A DNA stretch of 20,408 nucleotides from a virus: positions 1 through 20,408 of IMG/VR virus record IMGVR_UViG_3300003797_000023; one strand, 5' to 3'. The notes under the pieces were generated by a model. That model searched no databases. It had not been told where the DNA came from and saw only the letters and a program-made list of their open reading frames with translations. This document shows, one piece after another, positions 15,242 to 20,408 of the stretch; within the stretch, counting starts at the first letter, position 1, and the number at the start of each line of letters is the position of its first letter. The position numbers and the translations under genes were made by a program.

Positions 15242-15280
15242 TTGCATATCTACAACAATTAATTTTATGTTAAAGTACGG
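15242..15280 (+). promoter_or_regulatory. Rightward promoter candidate before the Cro/YdaS-like gene
   Basis: TTGCAT (15242-15247) and TATGTT (15266-15271) are separated by 18 bases. The downstream core TTTATGTTAAAGTACG resembles TTTAAGTTAAGATACG at the second control region (13 of 16 identical). AAGGAG at 15283-15288 follows. The match to sigma70 consensus is only moderate. Confidence 0.5.
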
Positions 15281-15295
15281 GTAAGGAGATATCGT

Positions 15296-15496
15296 ATGAC
15301 ATTAAATGATTATTTTAAAGAGGAGCCTAAAGGGGCTATAGTTGAGATGGCCACTTATTTGGGGGTAACATCCACTTGGTTGTCTTTGCTCATCCACGGG
15401 CACCGTAAGCCCTCTCCTACGCTGTCTATCAAGATAGAAGAGGCGACCCAAGGGTTAGTCACAAAAAAAGAACTGAGATCTGATATATTTTCGTGA
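15296..15496 (+). CDS. Cro/YdaS-like helix-turn-helix regulator
   Basis: A 66-aa protein with AAGGAG seven bases before ATG 15296. The start, MTLNDYFKEEPKGAIVEMAT, is the N-terminal pattern of the YdaS/Cro-like family. The HTH follows: YLGVTSTWLSLLIHG, then RKPSPTLSIKIEEATQGLVT, and the C-terminal KKELRSDIFS resembles the KELRPDLF ending common in the family. These small proteins act as Cro-type regulators in temperate phages. Its place at the divergent control region, opposite the leftward early operon, fits a switch role. No CI-like partner is visible on the minus strand, where one would be expected; it may lie elsewhere. Confidence 0.85.
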   Translation: MTLNDYFKEEPKGAIVEMATYLGVTSTWLSLLIHGHRKPSPTLSIKIEEATQGLVTKKELRSDIFS

Positions 15497-15497
15497 T

Positions 15498-15604
15498 ATG
15501 ATTTGCGAAACACGGCTAGGTATGAAGTCATGAGCATACCGAAAAGAGTCTCCGCCCTCCTGCCGAGGTTTCCTTTACAGGCGGAATTTTAAAAGCGGAA
15601 AAAC
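15498..15604 (+). promoter_or_regulatory. Structured leader between regulator and DUF1376 gene
   Basis: This 107-base gap has strong dyads: GGTATG (15519-15524) with CATACC (15535-15540), and TCCGCC (15551-15556) with GGCGGA (15580-15585) enclosing CCT-GCCG-AGG, followed by AATTTT. An 11-codon reading frame (15498-15533, MICETRLGMKS) starts two bases after the regulator stop and ends inside the first loop. GCGGAA occurs twice near the end (15581-15586 and 15595-15600). It could be an attenuator or a weak terminator controlling the replication genes. Confidence 0.45.
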
Positions 15605-15605
15605 C

Positions 15606-16241
15606 ATGCACTATTATTTATTTAATATTGGTGACTATCAAAGTCATACCAAACACCTTGATCTATTTGAAGACCTTGCTTATCGCAGGTTACTTGATTG
15701 GTGTTACCTCCACGAACGATCACTTCCTGAAAATATTGATGAGATTGCTAGGCTAATTTGTATGCGTTCGCATACCGATTGCATTGCGAGGGTCTTGCAA
15801 GAATACTTCGTTCGCATAGAAGGGGGATGGTCTAATGAGAGGGTCAATCAGGAGATCCAAAAGGTCAATTCTAAGAGTGAAAAAGCCAAGAAAAGTGCTA
15901 TGGCTAGATGGAATGCGAACGCATTGCAAACGCAATCCGAAAGCAATGCTACCCAAGACCCATTACCCAAGACACAAGACACAGTAAAGACAACTCGTGG
16001 AACTCGTCTATCTCCTGACGCTACGCTATCTCCCGAATACCTAGACTTCTGCGAAAAGACAAGATCTGACTTAGATCCTGATCAACTCTTTGAAGGGTTC
16101 CGCGATTACTGGATTGCTCAGCCAGGGCAAAAGGGGGTAAAGCTTGACTGGTTTGCTACTTGGCGAACATGGGTCAGGAATCAAAAGGCTACTCAGGCTA
16201 CAACTGTCAGCAGAAAGCCAAACTTCTCGGAGGGCATATGA
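15606..16241 (+). CDS. DUF1376 replication-initiation-like protein (YdaU type)
   Basis: A 211-aa protein. Residues 3-75 match the DUF1376 pattern: YYLFNIGDYQSHTKHLDLFE, AYRRLLDWCYLHERSLP and IARLICM, a winged-helix-like domain found in phage replication-initiation proteins. A basic helix (KSEKAKKSAMARWNANA) and a polar linker follow. The C-terminal part at 155-192 (LFEGFRDYWIAQPGQKGVKL, then DWFATWRTWVRN) matches the small C-terminal domain of YdaU and of O-like proteins. It is probably an origin-recognition or helicase-loading factor acting with the helicase two genes downstream. GGA at 15597-15599 serves as a modest ribosome site. The stop overlaps the next start (ATGA). Confidence 0.8.
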   Translation: MHYYLFNIGDYQSHTKHLDLFEDLAYRRLLDWCYLHERSLPENIDEIARLICMRSHTDCIARVLQEYFVRIEGGWSNERVNQEIQKVNSKSEKAKKSAMARWNANALQTQSESNATQDPLPKTQDTVKTTRGTRLSPDATLSPEYLDFCEKTRSDLDPDQLFEGFRDYWIAQPGQKGVKLDWFATWRTWVRNQKATQATTVSRKPNFSEGI

Positions 16242-16603
16242 AAGGACACCAACATCTGATCGACATGCGTAAGCGCGGCATCCATCCATCCCTAGCGTTT
16301 ATCTATGACGAGCCTTACCTACCCAACTGGGTTGAGGAGGAGCACTCACCTGAGATCACAATCTATGACGAGAAAGCCATAGATCGCCTCGACCTGCGGT
16401 TTTTGAAGGGGATGTATGTCTTTGCCTACCCCAAGACAAAAGAACGCGCTGTAGCCCTGTTTGAAGCCTTGCTGAAGGCTCAATGCGACTTCATGACCGT
16501 TACATGGCAAGGTGAGATACGACAAAAGCATTACTGGTCACGAATGTATGACGCCAGGACTGGCTACGACGAGACGGAGGTCGCAAATGAACTTAATTCC
16601 TGA
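16238..16603 (+). CDS. Conserved-type phage protein in replication operon, unknown
   Basis: A 121-aa protein from ATG 16238, which overlaps the DUF1376 stop (ATGA) and has CGGAGGG at 16228-16234. Longer in-frame starts lie inside the upstream gene. Visible blocks are MKGHQHLIDMRKRGIHPSLA, FIYDEPYLPNWVEEE, ITIYDEKAIDRLDLRFLKGM and KTKERAVALFEALLKAQCDF. I recall similar proteins between phage replication initiators and helicases, with the DLRFLKG motif, but no defined function. It uses the same GC-rich codons as the helicase. It may assist helicase loading; that is inference from position. Confidence 0.6.
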   Translation: MKGHQHLIDMRKRGIHPSLAFIYDEPYLPNWVEEEHSPEITIYDEKAIDRLDLRFLKGMYVFAYPKTKERAVALFEALLKAQCDFMTVTWQGEIRQKHYWSRMYDARTGYDETEVANELNS

Positions 16604-17540
16604 TGACGTAGATTTTGAGGCTTACCTCCAAGCCACCGAGATGCAGGCAAAGATTCACCCTGCCAAGTCCTACATCCAAGATCTGATAGCCGATCTTGAG
16701 GAACACAAAGACGGAAAGAAAGTCACCCTACCCTGGGCAAAGACCGAGCCGTTCTTTCACTTCAGGGATGGCGAGGTAACGATTTGGGCGGGGCAGAACG
16801 GGCACGGCAAGTCAATGGTGACCTCCCAGGTGGCGCTTAGCCTGATCCAACAACAGCAGAAGGTCTGTATCGCAAGTTTTGAGATGAAGCCTGTGACGAC
16901 CATGAAGCGCATGGCTAGGCAGTTTATAGGCATGAATCCAACGTCCAAGGAGTTCATGAACCCTGAAGGTTTGGAGGCGCTCAAACAGCTTTACAACGAG
17001 TTTGGCGTGTGGTTAGACCAAGGCATGTGGTTCTATGACCAACAAGGCTCGGTGAAACCTGACACGGTTCTGGGCATGATCAAGTACTGCTTTGAGGAGT
17101 TGAAGATTCAGCACGTCTTTGTGGATTCGCTCATGAAGTGCGTGATGGGGGAGGATGACTACAACGGTCAGAAGTACTTTATCGACAGGTGCTGTGGAAT
17201 GGCTAGAGACTACGCAGGTCATATCCACGTCGTCCACCACCTGCGAAAGCCCAAGGATGAGTACGAGTTGCCTGACAAGCACGACAACAAAGGATCTGGC
17301 GCTATTACTGACCAACCCGACAACATTATGCTCGTGTGGCGCAATAAAAAGAAAGAGGACGACCTGAAGTCTAAGGGGATACTCAGCGCCGCACAGTCTG
17401 ACCCTGACGCCATGATCCTATGTCGTAAGCAAAGGAACGGGGAGGATGAGCCGACGTTTAACCTCTGGTACCACAAAGACTCTCAGCAGTACGTTGAGGA
17501 GCAGGGTAAAGAACCAATGAGATTTAGGACAGCATTTTGA
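16587..17540 (+). CDS. DnaB-like replicative helicase (RecA-fold domain only)
   Basis: A 317-aa protein from ATG 16587, with ACGGAGG at 16574-16580; a longer in-frame opening lies inside the previous gene. Walker A is GQNGHGKS (69-76), the SFEM motif gives Glu99, and Walker B is HVFVD (176-180). HVVHHLRK (214-221) and GSGAITDQPDNIMLVWRN are the later DnaB-family motifs, with LCRKQRNGE as the arginine-bearing strand. There is no DnaB N-terminal domain and no primase zinc finger, so it is a short helicase core preceded by about 50 residues. It unwinds the phage DNA fork. GC content is clearly higher than in the genes after it. Confidence 0.85.
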   Translation: MNLIPDDVDFEAYLQATEMQAKIHPAKSYIQDLIADLEEHKDGKKVTLPWAKTEPFFHFRDGEVTIWAGQNGHGKSMVTSQVALSLIQQQQKVCIASFEMKPVTTMKRMARQFIGMNPTSKEFMNPEGLEALKQLYNEFGVWLDQGMWFYDQQGSVKPDTVLGMIKYCFEELKIQHVFVDSLMKCVMGEDDYNGQKYFIDRCCGMARDYAGHIHVVHHLRKPKDEYELPDKHDNKGSGAITDQPDNIMLVWRNKKKEDDLKSKGILSAAQSDPDAMILCRKQRNGEDEPTFNLWYHKDSQQYVEEQGKEPMRFRTAF

Positions 17541-17896
17541 AAGTAGAACTACCATTCCCACCAAAAGAATTATTTCCTAATCGTATGCATGGTCACGCAT
17601 GGGCAAAACTGTATAAGCTAAAAGGTGATTGTCGTGAGACAGGATTTTATTTAACCAAACAAGAAAAAAGAAATTGGACTTGGAATGGTGGTAACATTAA
17701 GTTAAAGTTAACATTTGTAATGCCAGATAAAAGACACAGAGACATAGACAATTGCTTGAGTGCGAGTAAGTCTTTGCTTGATGGTTTTGCTGATGCGTTA
17801 CAAGTTAATGATAAATTCTTTCGGCCAATTGAAATTAATTGGACTGAAGGAAAAAAACCAGGCAAATTAATTGTGGAGATAAACCAAGATGATTAG
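17537..17896 (+). CDS. rusA: RusA-like Holliday junction resolvase
   Basis: A 119-aa protein. TTG at 17537 overlaps the helicase stop (TTGA) and gives the family-typical start KVELPFPPKELFPN. The active-site block RHRDIDNCLSASKSLLDGFA supplies Asp69, Asp71 and Lys78, and QVND supplies Asp92, matching the acidic triad and lysine of RusA. The GKKPGKLIVEI end is also typical. RusA cuts Holliday junctions and branched replication intermediates, fitting its place after the helicase. Codon use is AT-rich, unlike the helicase gene that it overlaps. Confidence 0.88.
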   Translation: MKVELPFPPKELFPNRMHGHAWAKLYKLKGDCRETGFYLTKQEKRNWTWNGGNIKLKLTFVMPDKRHRDIDNCLSASKSLLDGFADALQVNDKFFRPIEINWTEGKKPGKLIVEINQDD

Positions 17897-18293
17897 TAAA
17901 TACACGACTGGATCAAAAATACATATGGCTCTTGAGAGAATATATTTATCGGGTCTAACCGCTCAAGATCTTAGAAAAGAAATCAATTACAAAGAATCTA
18001 TTTTAAGACTTGAAGAGTTTATTATTTCTCCACTAATATTTGATGGATTTGTCGTAAAAGAAAATAGAACAGATTTTCATCCTCATTTGGTTGTTACGAA
18101 AGCCGGAGAGCAAAAATATATATCTATGGGTCCAGTAAAGATCCGCAAACCAAAAGTAGATCGAATATCTAATTTAGTTGGAACTTACGCAGGACTTGAA
18201 CTCAAACCGTTTGAGGGAAGGCCAGGATCTATGGATCACATGAAATATCCAAGCTTGATGGGAGAGGTAAGATTTTATAGGGTTGGAAAATGA
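17889..18293 (+). CDS. Winged-helix-like phage protein, unknown
   Basis: A 134-aa protein from ATG 17889, overlapping the RusA end by 8 bases, with GGAGA upstream. Residues 8-75 look like a winged helix: SKIHMALERIYLSGLTAQDL, RKEINYKESILRLEEFI, then a strand pair FDGFVVKENRT / HLVVTKAGEQKY. The end, TYAGLELKPFEGRPGSMDHM and YPSLMGEVRFYR, is a conserved-looking tail that I recall from phage hypothetical proteins. It may bind DNA in replication or regulation. No defined function. Confidence 0.55.
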   Translation: MISKYTTGSKIHMALERIYLSGLTAQDLRKEINYKESILRLEEFIISPLIFDGFVVKENRTDFHPHLVVTKAGEQKYISMGPVKIRKPKVDRISNLVGTYAGLELKPFEGRPGSMDHMKYPSLMGEVRFYRVGK

Positions 18294-18637
18294 AAAAACG
18301 CAAATTAATTGACCCACAAGAAGCCGTTGACTTTTTGATCGAGCAGAGTAAGCCATATGCAGTTGCTAAATCCAACCGAGTCATGATGGAGGAGATGAGA
18401 AAAACGATTAAAGCTGAATGTATGATATCGGCCGAGAGATTAGGACATAAGACCGCCGTTATGCAAGAGCGTGAGGCTTATGCTGACCCTACATATAAAA
18501 GCCACCTAAAAGCCCTTCAAGAGGCCGTACACGAAGAGGAAAGGCTCAAGTGGCTGATGGTAGCGGCGCAAGAAAGAATCGCCGTATGGAGGTCTCAGGA
18601 GGCCTCTAACCGCACAATAGACAAAGCCACCCTATGA
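18290..18637 (+). CDS. Helical phage hypothetical protein
   Basis: A 115-aa, almost fully helical and charged protein, starting at an ATGA overlap with the previous gene. Visible blocks are RVMMEEMRKTIKAECM, GHKTAVMQEREAYADPTYKS, LKALQEAVHEEERLKWLMVA and AAQERIAVWRSQEASNRT. The REAYA and WRSQEASNR motifs are familiar from phage genes near recombination functions, but the role is unknown to me. It overlaps the HNH gene start, so the two are probably translated together. Confidence 0.6.
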   Translation: MKKRKLIDPQEAVDFLIEQSKPYAVAKSNRVMMEEMRKTIKAECMISAERLGHKTAVMQEREAYADPTYKSHLKALQEAVHEEERLKWLMVAAQERIAVWRSQEASNRTIDKATL

Positions 18638-18906
18638 ACAGCAAGCTGACAAAGGCTGAACGAGACTATTTGGGGATGATCAAGACCCTTCCCTGTGTAG
18701 TGTGTGAACAGGAAGGACCAAGTGACGCCCACCATATCAAGCAAGGCCAGACATATACTTGCATCCCTCTGTGTAAGGACTGCCATCAGGGGAGTCATAA
18801 CGGTATTCACGGTCGTCAACATATGTGGAAAGTCATGAAAATGGACGAGTTGTCTGCTTTGAACAACACCATCTCTAACTTGATGCAAGTATTTTTACGT
18901 AATTAG
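18634..18906 (+). CDS. HNH/Ref-like zinc endonuclease protein
   Basis: A 90-aa protein. The zinc and active-site framework is visible: CVVC (Cys21, Cys24), DAHHIKQG (His33, His34), IPLCKDCHQG (Cys47, Cys50, His51) and GSHNGIHGRQHMW (His55, His59). This is the layout of small phage HNH proteins related to the P1 Ref nuclease family, whose members cut DNA, in some cases with RecA. It is the last gene of the rightward replication operon. The ATG at 18634 overlaps the previous stop. The HNH fold is well supported; RecA dependence is inference. Confidence 0.78.
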   Translation: MNSKLTKAERDYLGMIKTLPCVVCEQEGPSDAHHIKQGQTYTCIPLCKDCHQGSHNGIHGRQHMWKVMKMDELSALNNTISNLMQVFLRN

Positions 18907-18932
18907 GGTTTGTCCTAACATTTATTTTGTTT
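18903..18932 (+). terminator. Weak terminator candidate after HNH gene
   Basis: TTAGG (18903-18907) can pair with CCTAA (18914-18918), followed by the T-rich stretch CATTTATTTTGTTTTT. The stem is short and overlaps the HNH stop codon, so at best it is a partial terminator. Confidence 0.3.
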
Positions 18933-18966
18933 TTGGACGGTTTAAGCATTAACTTTAAGTTAAGAT
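18933..18966 (+). promoter_or_regulatory. Second rightward promoter/operator candidate
   Basis: TTGGAC (18933-18938) and TAAGTT (18956-18961) are 17 bases apart. The -10 region lies within the perfect inverted repeat TTAACTTTAAGTTAA (18949-18963, arms of 7 with a 1-base centre), so a bound protein would block polymerase. The core TTTAAGTTAAGATACG resembles the one before the regulator gene. Confidence 0.52.
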
Positions 18967-18970
18967 ACGC

Positions 18971-18987
18971 ATATCGGTTACCGATAT
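18971..18987. promoter_or_regulatory. Perfect palindrome ATATCGGT-T-ACCGATAT
   Basis: There are two 8-base arms around a single T, just downstream of the promoter candidate, flanked by copies of TTAACTTTAA at 18949-18958 and 18988-18997. The size and symmetry suit a dimeric HTH repressor. The same palindrome was not seen at the first control region. Confidence 0.6.
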
Positions 18988-19009
18988 TTAACTTTAAAAG
19001 GAAAACAAA

Positions 19010-19303
19010 ATGACAAACGCAAACATCCCCTTCTCCTCAGTAGACACACTCGGCGAATTACTTGCACGTATTGCAGAACTCACAGCTAAGGCTGACGCAA
19101 TCAAAGACCAGATCAAAGACAGCGCATCAGCAGGCGGAGATAAAGTTGTTGAAGGTACATTGTTCAAAGCCACATACACAGAAACAAACCGTAACACAGT
19201 TGATTACAAATCTTTATTGGCTGAACTCCAAGTTCCCACTGAGTTGGTTGCAAAGCACACCAAGGTCACAGCAGTATTTGGCGTAAGAGTTACAGCACGT
19301 TAA
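19010..19303 (+). CDS. Conserved-type phage hypothetical protein
   Basis: A 97-aa protein with AAAAGGA eight bases before ATG 19010. The first half is helical (LGELLARIAELTAKADAIKD, QIKDSAS). The second half is beta and conserved in look: VVEGTLFKATYTETNRNTVD, YKSLLAEL, LVAKHTKVTAVFGVRVTAR. I recall relatives with the same LFKATxxE and HTK endings in phage accessory regions, all of unknown function. It is the first gene after the palindrome and would be strongly regulated. The leading helix could form a coiled coil. Confidence 0.65.
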   Translation: MTNANIPFSSVDTLGELLARIAELTAKADAIKDQIKDSASAGGDKVVEGTLFKATYTETNRNTVDYKSLLAELQVPTELVAKHTKVTAVFGVRVTAR

Positions 19304-19309
19304 ACCAAA

Positions 19310-19323
19310 GCCCCTTCGGGGGT
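19310..19323 (+). other. CCCC-TTCG-GGGG hairpin before next gene
   Basis: A 4-bp GC stem, extendable by one G-T pair, is capped by a stable UUCG tetraloop between the stop at 19303 and the ribosome site AAGGAG. There is no T-run, so it is not a terminator. It could stabilise or separate the mRNA segments of the two genes. Confidence 0.6.
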
Positions 19324-19337
19324 ATAAGGAGATTTAA

Positions 19338-19520
19338 ATGACACAAGATGAAATTAAAGCAGAGATAACAAAGATTGAGCGCCAACTGGATCCACTTGAG
19401 CAGTGGAAAGATGGCTATCAGCAAGGACTTAGAGCGGCAGTTGAATCCATCAACGAGATGACTGATAACAAATTTAAAGATGTTGTTGAAATTATTTTGT
19501 ACATTAGGAGACTCAAATGA
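19338..19520 (+). CDS. Small helical protein, unknown
   Basis: A 60-aa protein with AAGGAG before ATG 19338. It is helical and charged: TQDEIKAEITKIERQLDPLE, then QGLRAAVESINEM, ending FKDVVEIILYIRRLK. It has no Cys or membrane segment. Its end overlaps the next start (ATGA, 19517-19520). No family recognised; possibly a small coiled-coil accessory factor. Confidence 0.6.
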   Translation: MTQDEIKAEITKIERQLDPLEQWKDGYQQGLRAAVESINEMTDNKFKDVVEIILYIRRLK

Positions 19521-19831
19521 CTCAAATGGAATTGTCTTTCTTTGGTACAGATCCTAAAAAATTAAGCCGAAAAGACAGCCCACAAACGTCCAAAGATGCA
19601 GGCGAAAGGGTAAATACTAGTCGGCTTGAAAAATTGGTGTATGAGTCGATTAAAAAGTTTGGGGGCATGGGCTGTATATCAGATGAAATATTGGCTATGT
19701 TCCCCATGTATCCTTACAGTAGTATTACTGCTAGATACTCAGCTTTATTGCGAAAAAATCTTATAGAGATAAAAGATGGTACTAGACCTGGTCGGTCTGG
19801 CAAACAACAAAGAATTATGGTGGCCAAATGA
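19517..19831 (+). CDS. Winged-helix phage protein
   Basis: A 104-aa protein. It opens with polar residues and SRKDSPQTSKDAGERVNTSR, followed by LEKLVYESIKKFGGMGCISD, EILAMFPMYPYSSITARYSA and LLRKNLIEIKDGTRPGRSGK, ending QQRIMV. This is the helix-helix-helix-wing layout of small phage winged-helix proteins: a helix, a turn at GMGCISDE, a recognition helix SSITARYSALLRK, and a wing with R-P-G-R-S-G-K. Probably DNA-binding. It overlaps the previous and next genes by ATGA, so all are one operon. Confidence 0.72.
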   Translation: MTQMELSFFGTDPKKLSRKDSPQTSKDAGERVNTSRLEKLVYESIKKFGGMGCISDEILAMFPMYPYSSITARYSALLRKNLIEIKDGTRPGRSGKQQRIMVAK

Positions 19832-19950
19832 TTGATACTTTATTATTCTTTTTGGATTTAATATTTGTATTTTTTATATTTGCTTTAGTGTGTACTATAG
19901 TTATAGTATCACTAGGGGCGTTAAATGAGAAAGAAGATGATGGCAAATGA
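19828..19950 (+). CDS. 40-aa single-span membrane peptide
   Basis: A short gene easily missed. ATG 19828 overlaps the previous stop (ATGA), and TGA is at 19948-19950. The product is MIDTLLFFLDLIFVFFIFAL, then VCTIVIVSLG and the charged end ALNEKEDDGK: one long membrane helix with an acidic/basic C-terminal tail. Expression by coupling to the gene before it is likely. It could alter the host membrane or exclude other phages, but nothing in the sequence proves that. Confidence 0.62.
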   Translation: MIDTLLFFLDLIFVFFIFALVCTIVIVSLGALNEKEDDGK

Positions 19951-20242
19951 ACTTTCTATAGATGCAATGACGGACGAGGAGATTGATAGGGCGTCTAAAA
20001 GGCACCAGATCTTCGCCAAACTGCGTAACTGTGACGAGTTGATAGATACCCTACTTAAACGCGACAGAGAGGAACTGGACATGATTATGTGTGTCGAATG
20101 CGCCCACATAGGAAAGTCGTCTAATGGGTGGCAATGTTCTAATGCAATCAAAGCTCAGGTAAGTACAAACCCTAAAGATCATGTTCCTAAGGCATTTGTG
20201 TTTATGTTACAGAGGTGCCCAGGATTTAGGGAGCGTAAATGA
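19925..20242 (+). CDS. Cys-motif phage protein, possible zinc binder
   Basis: A 105-aa protein from ATG 19925 with TAGGGGCG upstream; ATG 19937 or 19940 are alternatives. It overlaps the membrane peptide by 26 bases. The N-terminal 50 residues are helical and charged. The C-terminal part has MCVECAHIGKSSNGWQCSNA (Cys56, Cys59, Cys71) and LQRCPGF (Cys98), a CxxC-C-C set that could hold one zinc. I recall the QRCPGF ending from small phage proteins, function unknown. Confidence 0.66.
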   Translation: MRKKMMANELSIDAMTDEEIDRASKRHQIFAKLRNCDELIDTLLKRDREELDMIMCVECAHIGKSSNGWQCSNAIKAQVSTNPKDHVPKAFVFMLQRCPGFRERK

Positions 20243-20408
20243 CTAAAGATGAAGTAATTGAATTACTGAGCGAATATTTTACCGAAGGCATGGTGCGTAC
20301 GATTATTGACAATCTAGTGGCGCATGAACGTGAGGAGTGTGCAAAGATATGTGATGCTATGGATAGCATAAGCGATTACTACACATTAAGGGTTGAGTTA
20401 ATTTGTGC
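20239..20408 (+). CDS. Partial small phage protein, cut by window end
   Basis: ATG 20239 overlaps the previous stop (ATGA) and the frame is open to the last base (56 codons seen). The product begins MTKDEVIELLSEYFTEGMVR, then TIIDNLVAHEREECAKICDA. The HEREECAKIC motif is common in small phage proteins of unknown role. Partial at the 3' end. Confidence 0.65.
   Translation, partial: MTKDEVIELLSEYFTEGMVRTIIDNLVAHEREECAKICDAMDSISDYYTLRVELIC

Noticed and set aside
17013-17315. 100-aa minus-strand open frame inside the helicase gene
   Set aside because: The opposite strand encodes Walker B and later helicase motifs; this is a shadow frame.
18949-18997. Replication origin with iterons
   Set aside because: Only two direct repeats and one palindrome directly before a gene; a promoter/operator explains them better. 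An origin is not excluded, but nothing specific supports it.
1-20408. Integrase, attachment site, tRNA genes or insertion sequences
   Set aside because: No recombinase or transposase motifs, no long terminal repeats and no cloverleaf were seen, so temperate life is suggested only by the Cro-like gene.

Overview
The window is part of the genome of a tailed bacteriophage, probably a short-tailed (podovirus-like) phage of a Gram-negative host; a provirus cannot be excluded. The evidence is a lysis gene pair, a head-tail adaptor, a P22 gp10-like tail nozzle and a run of large structural or ejection-type proteins with no long tape-measure protein, then an early region with a RecB-type nuclease, a ssDNA-binding-like protein, a Cro/YdaS-type regulator, a DUF1376 replication protein, a DnaB-type helicase, RusA and an HNH protein. 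Genes are tightly packed, with many ATGA or TTGA stop/start overlaps. No integrase, tRNA, CRISPR array, insertion sequence, terminase, portal or capsid gene is visible, so the window is only part of the genome. I have no database result. A freshwater betaproteobacterial host is a guess from general resemblance.

Layout. (1) 1-1281, plus strand: lysis. A truncated membrane protein whose frame changes at an A9 run, a holin-like protein and an M15-type endolysin. (2) 1328-12410, plus strand: tail and ejection module. SU10-type adaptor, beta-rich fibre-like protein, nozzle carrying two inserted beta domains, small Trp-repeat protein, and four large proteins that are probably structural or ejected. 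(3) 12411-12526: convergent terminator zone with four hairpins in about 110 bases, one usable terminator for each direction. (4) 12525-15171, minus strand: early operon, read leftwards as tail-anchored membrane peptide, 50-aa peptide, SSB-like, PD-(D/E)XK exonuclease, lipoprotein, ribbon-helix-helix protein with an AT-hook, and an 81-aa protein. (5) 15172-15295: divergent control region. (6) 15296-18906, plus strand: YdaS/Cro-like regulator, structured leader, DUF1376 protein, unknown, helicase, RusA, unknown, unknown, HNH. (7) 18907-20408: second promoter/operator region and a run of small accessory genes, the last cut by the window edge.

How it works together: the regulator gene sits at a divergent control region, as in a lambda-like switch. 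Rightward transcription would supply DNA replication and junction resolution, and leftward transcription would supply nuclease and SSB for recombination. The late region runs towards the leftward operon and ends at the shared terminator zone. A 15-bp element and a 16-bp promoter-like core recur at both early control regions, suggesting shared control.

I do not see a clear new defence or mobile system. The most unusual features are the A9 frame change, a 16-cysteine structural-type protein, a Trp-repeat mini-protein, the RHH/AT-hook fusion, the shared control elements, and two small genes (50 and 40 aa) that are easy to miss.
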